Translations under genes and position numbers: made by a program | NCBI GenBank assembly: GCA_035415725.1 | Contig: DAOOGN010000025.1 | Coordinates: forward strand, 1 to 41,381 | DNA from: DSWT01 sp035415725 | GTDB lineage: Bacteria; Chloroflexota; Anaerolineae; B4-G1; SLSP01 | DNA length: 41,381 bases | Reading direction: 5' to 3' | Notes under the pieces: model-generated | The model's input: only the letters and a program-made list of their open reading frames with translations | Database searches by the model: none | What the model was told of the DNA's origin: nothing | In this document: piece by piece, positions 8,650 through 14,858 of the stretch | Position numbering within the stretch: the first letter of the stretch is position 1 | Layout: each line of letters starts with the position of its first letter

Positions 8650-9354
8650 TTGGATATTGCAGCGTTGAACCAGCGTTTCGAGTGCGCTTCCACTGAGGAG
8701 ATTTTGCGTTGGGCATGGGAAACATTCGCACCGGATGTGGCGGCGAGTTCGTCCTTTCAGACCCAGAGTGTGCCGTTACTGCACATCATCTCGCAGGTGT
8801 GTCCGGAGATGCCGATTATCTTCATCGACACAGGCTTTCACTTCCCGGAGACGCTGGCCTTCCGGGACAAGTTGCGGGTGCAATTCAACCTCAACATCAT
8901 CACCGTGCGCCCGACGATGACGCAAAGCGAGTTATTGCAGCAATACGGTGAGGCGCTTTACCGTCGCGACCCGGATTTGTGCTGTTACATCAACAAGGTG
9001 CAGCCGATGCAGTGGATCACAGCGCGCATGCAGGCCCTGGTGAGCGGGGTGCGGCGGGATCAAACGGCCAACCGCCAGGCGATGGACGTACTGCACCAGC
9101 CGTCCAAAGGACCGCTGCAGATTCGTCCGCTGTTGAACTGGACCAGCGCTGACGTACAGGCGTATCGTCAAGCGCACAATTTGCCGGTTCACCCGCTTTA
9201 TTATCGCGGTTACACCAGTGTGGGCTGCGCGCCATGCACCCGCCCGGTGTTCCTCGGCGAGGACGAACGCGCCGGACGGTGGGCCGATTCTGACAAACAG
9301 GAATGTGGTTTGCATCTGGACTGGGATGAGGAGGGGAAAAAACATGGACAATAA
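8650..9354 (+). CDS. cysH: Assimilatory adenylyl-sulfate (APS/PAPS) reductase, [4Fe-4S] type
   Basis: Reduces activated sulfate (APS, possibly PAPS) to sulfite with thioredoxin-type electrons in assimilatory sulfur metabolism. The ATP-pyrophosphatase-fold motif SSSFQTQSVPLLHI and the strand IIFIDTGFHFPETL are present. The four cluster cysteines are CC at residues 111-112 (DLCCYINK) and GCAPC at 193/196; their presence marks the iron-sulfur, APS-preferring class. The catalytic cysteine is in KQECGLHLD near residue 219, followed by a charged C-terminal tail. I chose the TTG at 8650 because GGAG lies 6 nt upstream; a TTG at 8638 is in frame but overlaps that Shine-Dalgarno. The stop overlaps the epimerase start by 11 nt. 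Its leader is a peculiar repeat mosaic (8482-8649). Confidence 0.9.
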   Translation: MDIAALNQRFECASTEEILRWAWETFAPDVAASSSFQTQSVPLLHIISQVCPEMPIIFIDTGFHFPETLAFRDKLRVQFNLNIITVRPTMTQSELLQQYGEALYRRDPDLCCYINKVQPMQWITARMQALVSGVRRDQTANRQAMDVLHQPSKGPLQIRPLLNWTSADVQAYRQAHNLPVHPLYYRGYTSVGCAPCTRPVFLGEDERAGRWADSDKQECGLHLDWDEEGKKHGQ

Positions 9355-10279
9355 ACCGGTCATTTTGGTAACAGGCGGCGCCGGCTACATCGGCTCGCAA
9401 CTGATCCGCGACCTGGTACTCGACCCGCGGTTCAACGGCGCCATCGTGCGCATCTACGACAGCCTGCGCCACAAGAACTTCAACGCGCTGATGGATTTGC
9501 CGGTGGCAGGACGTTATGAATTCGTCGAGGGCGACATCCTCGACCGGCTGAACCTGCAACGAGCCATGCAGGATGTCACGGCGGTCATCCACCTGGCAGC
9601 GATCGTCACCACGCCGCTGAGTTTCGATCACCCCGAGTGGACAGAGCAGATCAACCACTGGGGGACGGCGGCCGTGGTTGATTGTATGTTGCGCGCCGGC
9701 ATAACGCGCATGCTCTACACCAGCTCTGCCAGTGTCTACGGGCCGGGCGGGCCGTTCAAAGAGACCGATCCCTGTCACCCTGTCGGCCCTTACGCCACGG
9801 CGAAGCGCAAAGCAGAGGATGAAGTGCGCCAGGCGGAAGAACGTGGCCTGCAAGCAACCATCGTGCGCCTGGGGACGACCTTCGGGAGCGCCCCGGCCAT
9901 GCGCTTCGACGCCGCCGTCAACCGTTTTGCCTATCTGACGGGGGTGCGCCGCCCCATGGTGATCCACGGTAGCGGCGGCCAGGTCTGCCCCTTCATCCAC
10001 ATCCGCGATGCTTCCCGTGTGCTGCGAATGGCTCTGGCCGACCCGGCCTTCATCGGCGCCACGGTCAACGCCGCGACCGAGCACCTGTCGCTCAACGACA
10101 TTGCCGCCGCCGTGCAACATCTCGCCCCTGAAGCCACAACGCGCTACACCGATCAGGACATCCTCGCCGAAATCAGCTTCGATGTTGACGTATCCAAGCT
10201 GACCGGCATGGGCTTCACGCCCCAAGTAAGCCTGGAAGAGGGGCTGAGAGAAGTCCTGGAGCGTTGGAAGGGATTTTAG
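9344..10279 (+). CDS. NAD-dependent epimerase/dehydratase (extended SDR)
   Basis: Rossmann-fold nucleotide-sugar-type epimerase or dehydratase. The NAD-binding motif VTGGAGYIGSQL is at the N-terminus and VIHLAAIV is the usual mid-domain strand. The catalytic Ser/Tyr/Lys set is visible as TSSASVYGPGG and YATAKRKAE (YxxxK). The C-terminal part includes FIHIRDASRVL, typical of UDP-sugar-binding extended SDRs. The exact substrate is not evident; the 311-residue length fits the family. The ATG at 9344 follows GAGGAGGGG and overlaps the cysH stop by 11 nt, so the two are probably translationally coupled, although a metabolic link is not obvious. Confidence 0.85.
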   Translation: MDNKPVILVTGGAGYIGSQLIRDLVLDPRFNGAIVRIYDSLRHKNFNALMDLPVAGRYEFVEGDILDRLNLQRAMQDVTAVIHLAAIVTTPLSFDHPEWTEQINHWGTAAVVDCMLRAGITRMLYTSSASVYGPGGPFKETDPCHPVGPYATAKRKAEDEVRQAEERGLQATIVRLGTTFGSAPAMRFDAAVNRFAYLTGVRRPMVIHGSGGQVCPFIHIRDASRVLRMALADPAFIGATVNAATEHLSLNDIAAAVQHLAPEATTRYTDQDILAEISFDVDVSKLTGMGFTPQVSLEEGLREVLERWKGF

Positions 10280-10349
10280 TTGCTTTATTGCGTTTTGAAT
10301 ATATAATGTAGTCACATTAGTGACCACATTAGTGACCACATTATGGAGG
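10280..10349 (+). promoter_or_regulatory. Promoter and candidate repeat operator of the vapBC pair
   Basis: TTGCTT (10280-10285) and TATAAT (10302-10307) with a 16-bp spacer form a good sigma-70-type promoter. Immediately downstream are two perfect 12-bp direct repeats TAGTGACCACAT (10318-10329, 10330-10341). They are preceded by a shortened version TAGTCACAT (10309-10317). Repeated sites between the -10 and the start codon suit autoregulation by the antitoxin, as known for Phd/VapB families; that role is an inference. GGAGGAA precedes the ATG at 10354. Confidence 0.7.
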
Positions 10350-10353
10350 AACT

Positions 10354-10623
10354 ATGACCGAGATTGGAGTACGTGACCTAAAAACAAAAGCCTCCGAGAT
10401 TGTGCGGACGGTGCGGGAGGAACGCGCGCATTATGTGATCACCCATCGGGGGCATCCGGTGGCGCTGCTTATGCCTTTAGCTGAACCTACACTTGAAGAA
10501 ACCATAGACATTCAACGCGCCCAAAGTGTGTGGGACGAGTTAACCGAGTTGGGCGAAGAGATCGGCCGTGCGTGGCAATCGCCAAAAACCGGTGTGGAAC
10601 TGTTATCGGAAATGCGGCGTTAG
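10354..10623 (+). CDS. Phd/YefM-family antitoxin
   Basis: An 89-residue antitoxin of a type II system. The N-terminus MTEIGVRDLKTKASEIVRTV, followed by YVITHRGHPVALLMPL, is the classic Phd/YefM DNA-binding fold pattern. The C-terminal half (residues about 45-89) is charged and helical and would be the toxin-neutralising part. It lies 8 bp upstream of a PIN-domain toxin gene and is expected to bind the repeats at 10309-10341. Confidence 0.9.
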   Translation: MTEIGVRDLKTKASEIVRTVREERAHYVITHRGHPVALLMPLAEPTLEETIDIQRAQSVWDELTELGEEIGRAWQSPKTGVELLSEMRR

Positions 10624-10631
10624 GTGTGACC

Positions 10632-11078
10632 ATGGCTGTAATGTACACAGTTGATGCCAGTGTTTTTGTCAATGCCTTCAATTCGCACGAACCAGGATAT
10701 GCCAACAGTTACCGTTTCCTGGAATACGTCAAGACGCAGGCTTTTCCAATTATCGTGCCGACGCTGATGTTACCGGAAGTCGCGGCAGCAATTGGCCGGG
10801 GAAGCCGCAACGCAACCCTGGCGCGGAAGTTAGTTAACGCCGTTGGTCGTTTGTCCAATCTGATTATGGTGCCATTGGACGACGTCCTGGCACAGCAAGC
10901 GGCAGATGTAGCGGCAGATCATCGTTTGCGCGGCAGCGATGCTGTCTATGTAGCCGTGGCGCTCCGGTTTGGCTCTACGTTGGTAACACTGGATCAGGAA
11001 CAGGCGACGCGGGTAGCCGCAGTGTTGACAGCCCGGGATCCGCTTGAAGCGCTTACAATTTTAGAAGGGAACTCATGA
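10632..11078 (+). CDS. vapC: VapC-family PIN-domain ribonuclease toxin
   Basis: A 148-residue PIN-domain endoribonuclease; known VapC toxins cleave tRNA or rRNA. Acidic active-site residues are visible: Asp in YTVDASVFVNAF, Glu in LMLPEVAAAIGR, Asp in LRGSDAVYVAVAL, and Asp in STLVTLDQEQ. The ATG at 10632 is chosen over a further upstream reading that overlaps the antitoxin gene. The stop overlaps the next start in an ATGA arrangement (11075-11078). The toxin is therefore translationally coupled to a valyl-tRNA synthetase, an uncommon partnership. Confidence 0.9.
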   Translation: MAVMYTVDASVFVNAFNSHEPGYANSYRFLEYVKTQAFPIIVPTLMLPEVAAAIGRGSRNATLARKLVNAVGRLSNLIMVPLDDVLAQQAADVAADHRLRGSDAVYVAVALRFGSTLVTLDQEQATRVAAVLTARDPLEALTILEGNS

Positions 11079-13795
11079 CCGAATTATCCAAAACCTACAA
11101 TCCAAAAGAACACGAGCAACAGCTTTACCAATGGTGGGAGTCCAAGGGCTATTTCAAGCCGGAAACCCTGATCGCCAAAGGCCTGGCCAAGAAGGACGGC
11201 GCGCGCTTCTGTATCACCATGCCGCCGCCGAACGTCACCGGCATCCTGCACCTGGGGCATGCGATGACGGCAACCATCGAGGACTTGATGACGCGCTATT
11301 ACCGGATGCGTGGTTGCGAGACCCTCTTCCTGCCCGGCTCGGATCACGCCGGCATCGCCACCCAGAACGTCGTCGAACGCGAGCTGGCGAAAGAAGGGCT
11401 GACGCGCCACGACCTGGGCCGTGACGCCTTCATCGAAAAGTGCTGGGAATGGAAGGAAAAGACGCACGCGCGCATCACCGACCAACACCGTCAACTCGGT
11501 ATCACCTGCGATTGGGAGCGAGAACGCTTCACGCTGGATCCAGGCCTGAGCCATGCCGTGCGCGTCGCGTTCCACACGCTTTACGAACGTGGCCTGATTT
11601 ATCGCGGACCCTACATGGTCAACTGGTGCCCGCGCTGCGAGTCGGCGATTTCCGACCTCGAAGTCGAACCCACCGAACACGATAGCCATCTCTGGTACAT
11701 CCGCTACCCCGTGGTCAACGCCGATTGGTCCGCTCCGCGGCATCCGTGGGGCAGTGGACGCTGGGCCGAGGGGGCGACGACGTTCATCGAGATGGCGACC
11801 ACCCGCCCGGAGACGATCCTCGGCGACAGCGGCGTCGCCGTCCATCCCGACGACCCGCGCTGGCAGCCGCTCATCGGCCAGACGGCGATCCTACCGGCGC
11901 TAGGACGCGCCATTCCCATTGTGGCAGATGCCGTGGTGGAGCCGGCGTTCGGCACGGGCGCGGTGAAGGTGACGCCCGCTCACGATCCCACCGACTACGA
12001 GATCGGCATGCGCCACCACCTGCTCCAGGTGGACGTGATGACGCCTGACGGGATGATGAACGCCGCGGCAGGGCCTTACGTAGGGCTGGAACGCTATGCC
12101 TGCCGCGACGCCATCGTGGCCGATTTCGAGAAAGAGGGGCTATTGGTGAAAATCGAGCCGTACCATCACAGCGTCGGCCACTGCCAGCGCTGTGACACCA
12201 TCGTCGAACCGCGTATCAGCACGCAATGGTTCGTCCGCACCAAACCGCTGGCCGCCGAGGCCATCCGCGTCGTCCGCGACGGGACGATGCACATCATCCC
12301 TGACCGCTTCGAGAAGACATGGTTCCACTGGATGGAGAACATCCGCGACTGGTGCATCAGCCGCCAACTGTGGTGGGGCCATCGCATCCCGGTGTGGTAC
12401 TGCCAGGATTGCCATCATCAATGGAGCGCCGTCGAAGACCCCACGCAGTGTCCCCACTGCGGCAGCAGGGCCATCGTGCAGGATGAGGACGTGCTCGACA
12501 CATGGTTCTCCTCCGGGTTGTGGCCCTTCTCCACGCTTGGCTGGCCCGCAGCGACCGCCGACATGCAGCGCTTCTTCCCCACCGACATGCGCGAAACGGG
12601 TTACGACATCCTCTTCTTCTGGGTGGCCCGCGAGACGATGCTCTCGCTGGCGTTGCTCGGTCAAGCGCCGTACTCGACCGTCTACCTGCACGGCCTGATC
12701 CGTAACGAGCACGGCGATAAAATCAGCAAATCCATGCCCGATGCGTGGAAGTACGATCCGCTCTACATTATCGACGAATACGGCACGGACGCACTGCGTT
12801 ACACGCTGGCGACCTCCTCCACACCCGGCAACGACATGAACCTCGATCCGCGGCGGTTGGAGGGCGCGCGCAACTTCGCCAACAAAATCTGGCAGGCAAC
12901 GCGGTTTATTCTGATGAACGTGCACGATGCAAACCTGACAGGAGACCTGTCAGGTTTCGACCTGATGCTGGAAGACCGTTGGATTCTCAGCCGGATGGAA
13001 CGTCTCACGGGCGATGTTTTCGCGCTGATGGAGACCCAGCAGTACGGCGAGGCCGGGCGGCGCGTGCGCGACTTCCTGTGGGACGAGTTCTGTGACTGGT
13101 ACATCGAGGCAAGCAAAGTGCGGCTCTACGCCGAGGACGCCGACAAAGACACGCCGCGCAGCGTGCTGTTGACCGTGCTGGAACGCGCGTTGCGCCTGCT
13201 GCACCCCTTCATGCCGTTTGTGACCGAGGCGCTCTGGCAAGCACTGCCGCCAGCGGTGAAGCAGGGTGAGGCGCTCATCGTCGCGCCGTGGCCGATGCAG
13301 AACGCCGCGTGGCTCGATGACGAGGCTGAAGCGCAGATGACGTTGCTGGTGGACCTCGTCCGCGGCATCCGCAATGTGCGCTCCGCCTACAACGTCGAGG
13401 CCGGGCGGCGCGTTGCCGCGACGGTGGCGGCAGGCGCGAGTGCGCCGATATTGGAGGCGCGACGTCCGCTGCTGACCTTCCTCGCACATCTGGACGCGGA
13501 TGCTTTGTCCATTGTGACGGCGTGCGAACCGGTGGCGCAGTCGGCGTCGGCGCTGGCAGGGGATGTCGTCGTTTACCTGCCGCTTGCCGGGCTGGTGGAC
13601 ATCGACGCGGAGCGCACGCGACTGCAGAAGGCGCTGGAGAACCTGGATGGCCGCATCCACGGCAGCCGCCGACGTCTCGATGGCCCCTTCGCCCAAAAAG
13701 CGCCCGCCGATGTCGTCCAACACGAGCGCGAGCATCTGGCAGAGATGGAGGCCGAAGCGGCGCAAATCCGCGAGCAACTGACGCGGTTAGGGTAA
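11075..13795 (+). CDS. valS: Valyl-tRNA synthetase, bacterial-type
   Basis: Full-length (906 residues) bacterial-type ValRS. The N-terminus MTELSKTYNPKEHEQQLYQWW leads to the HIGH motif in NVTGILHLGHAMTAT and the FLPGSDHAGIATQ motif. The editing domain holds EMATTRPETILGDSGVAVHPDD and GTGAVKVTPAHDPTDYEIG. Zinc-type cysteines are CPRC, CQDC and CPHC. KMSKS appears as GDKISKSMPDAW. The C-terminus carries the family's valine-specific coiled coil (IDAERTRLQKALENLDGRI to AEAAQIREQL). In-frame residues about 619-628 (NLTGDLSG) are encoded by a perfect 12-bp palindrome. No T-box is seen; translation is coupled to vapC through a 4-nt overlap. Confidence 0.95.
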   Translation: MTELSKTYNPKEHEQQLYQWWESKGYFKPETLIAKGLAKKDGARFCITMPPPNVTGILHLGHAMTATIEDLMTRYYRMRGCETLFLPGSDHAGIATQNVVERELAKEGLTRHDLGRDAFIEKCWEWKEKTHARITDQHRQLGITCDWERERFTLDPGLSHAVRVAFHTLYERGLIYRGPYMVNWCPRCESAISDLEVEPTEHDSHLWYIRYPVVNADWSAPRHPWGSGRWAEGATTFIEMATTRPETILGDSGVAVHPDDPRWQPLIGQTAILPALGRAIPIVADAVVEPAFGTGAVKVTPAHDPTDYEIGMRHHLLQVDVMTPDGMMNAAAGPYVGLERYACRDAIVADFEKEGLLVKIEPYHHSVGHCQRCDTIVEPRISTQWFVRTKPLAAEAIRVVRDGTMHIIPDRFEKTWFHWMENIRDWCISRQLWWGHRIPVWYCQDCHHQWSAVEDPTQCPHCGSRAIVQDEDVLDTWFSSGLWPFSTLGWPAATADMQRFFPTDMRETGYDILFFWVARETMLSLALLGQAPYSTVYLHGLIRNEHGDKISKSMPDAWKYDPLYIIDEYGTDALRYTLATSSTPGNDMNLDPRRLEGARNFANKIWQATRFILMNVHDANLTGDLSGFDLMLEDRWILSRMERLTGDVFALMETQQYGEAGRRVRDFLWDEFCDWYIEASKVRLYAEDADKDTPRSVLLTVLERALRLLHPFMPFVTEALWQALPPAVKQGEALIVAPWPMQNAAWLDDEAEAQMTLLVDLVRGIRNVRSAYNVEAGRRVAATVAAGASAPILEARRPLLTFLAHLDADALSIVTACEPVAQSASALAGDVVVYLPLAGLVDIDAERTRLQKALENLDGRIHGSRRRLDGPFAQKAPADVVQHEREHLAEMEAEAAQIREQLTRLG
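12931..12957. repeat. Palindromic repeat inside valS (second copy)
   Basis: AAACCTGACAGG, AGA, CCTGTCAGGTTT: a perfect 12-bp stem with a 3-nt loop in frame within the gene. It encodes NLTGDLSG at the junction between the catalytic core and the anticodon-binding domain. The form is that of short dispersed palindromes; no second copy is seen in this window. Confidence 0.8.
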
Positions 13796-13872
13796 ATGTC
13801 AACGGATTGAACGGATTTCAACGGATTTTTGAATTGTAGGGTGAGTGGCTAACTCGCCCAAAGGAGAATACG

Positions 13873-14589
13873 ATGCCACAGAGTAGACAAGAACAAAGAC
13901 GTGCCAGACATGAAGCCAAACGCAAAGCCAAACGCAAGACCGCGCGGACGCAGTTGCCGTCGCGCAGCAGGAAGGCCATGTTGCGCACTGCATTGGCCTG
14001 GCCGGTGATGGAGTGCTGGATCAACGACACATGGGAAGATCCGACCTACCTAAACCAGGTCGTTGTGGCGCGGCGTAACCCGGCAACGGGTGAAGTGTAC
14101 GTGAGTATTATCCTGGTCGATCGTGCCTGCCTCGGTGTGAAAAACGCGCACGCGGCCAACTTTATCAATGCCACATCGTTTCGACGGGAGCTTTTAACGC
14201 GTCTCAGCCAGGGACAAAAGTTAGTCAAGACCGACTTCAATTTCGCCGCCAAGATTGTCAAGGTTGGGCTGGAATATGCGGCTCAATTTGGCTTCCGCCC
14301 GCACCGTGATTTTGAGGAGGCATCCATTCTATTGCAGGATGCCGACCCGGATGCCGTAGAGACCTCCATCCCTGTGGGTGGCCCTGATGGCAAGCCAATG
14401 TTTAGATCTGGCCCGTATGACAACGTCCCCAAAATTATGGCGCGTTTGACGCATCAACTTGGCCCGGATGGATTTACGTATCTGATCAGCATTGATCCTG
14501 ATCAGGGCATCTTCCTGGACAATGCCGAGGCGATAGATTGGGGTATGGATGATGGCAAGGACATTATCTTGACCGACGACGACCGTTGA
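13873..14589 (+). CDS. Conserved-looking protein of unknown function
   Basis: A 238-residue soluble protein. The first 35 residues are very basic (RRARHEAKRKAKRKTARTQLP), suggesting nucleic-acid or ribosome contact. The body contains ECWINDTWEDP, VVVARRNPATGEVYVSIILVD and RACLGVKNAHAANF, reminiscent of an uncharacterised family with a 'LVD..CLGVKna' signature. The C-terminus is acidic (DWGMDDGKDIILTDDDR). I cannot assign a function. The ATG at 13873 follows AAGGAGAA. It sits 77 bp after valS; that gap holds a 'tcaacggattgaacggattt' repeat also found before the first valS. It ends before a clear terminator at 14774. Confidence 0.75.
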   Translation: MPQSRQEQRRARHEAKRKAKRKTARTQLPSRSRKAMLRTALAWPVMECWINDTWEDPTYLNQVVVARRNPATGEVYVSIILVDRACLGVKNAHAANFINATSFRRELLTRLSQGQKLVKTDFNFAAKIVKVGLEYAAQFGFRPHRDFEEASILLQDADPDAVETSIPVGGPDGKPMFRSGPYDNVPKIMARLTHQLGPDGFTYLISIDPDQGIFLDNAEAIDWGMDDGKDIILTDDDR

Positions 14590-14639
14590 GTGGATGGTTG
14601 TAGGGCGAATTATCCCTTCGCGCTGGCGAAAAATGGGGG

Positions 14640-14720
14640 TGTGGGCTTATAAAAACACGCCTATCGCGTCATCCAAGAGTCCCTGGCCTACCAAAATCCG
14701 CGCCAAACCTGCTCTAGGGA
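14640..14720 (+). repeat. Dispersed repeat D, partial copy
   Basis: The text CGTCATCCAAGAGTCC and CTACCAAAATCCGCGC matches, with a few changes, the 3' part of the repeat at 36640-36835 and the reverse complement of 1-40. It lies in the 269-bp gap between the unknown gene and dinG. Confidence 0.65.
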
Positions 14721-14773
14721 ATAAGTGGCTGCGCCAGGTGTACTGGCCTGAATAGATGCCGGTTTTGAATATC

Positions 14774-14807
14774 AGGGCTGGATCGGTGATCCAGCCCTTT
14801 CTCTTTT
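14774..14807 (+). terminator. Intrinsic terminator before dinG
   Basis: AGGGCTGGATC, GGT, GATCCAGCCCT: an 11-bp perfect stem with a 3-nt loop, followed by TTCTCTTTT. It closes the transcript of the preceding unknown gene. A TATAAT at 14826-14831 just downstream is a plausible -10 for dinG, although its -35 is weak. Confidence 0.88.
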
Positions 14808-14858
14808 CCACTGCCCGTTCTGTTGTATAATGTCTCAGTTGAGTTTAGAAAGGAGCAC

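Noticed and set aside
9017..10339. A 440-residue minus-strand reading frame
   Set aside because: It lies entirely antisense to cysH and the epimerase gene, which have clear motifs; its own translation has no recognisable domain and is typical of high-GC antisense shadow.
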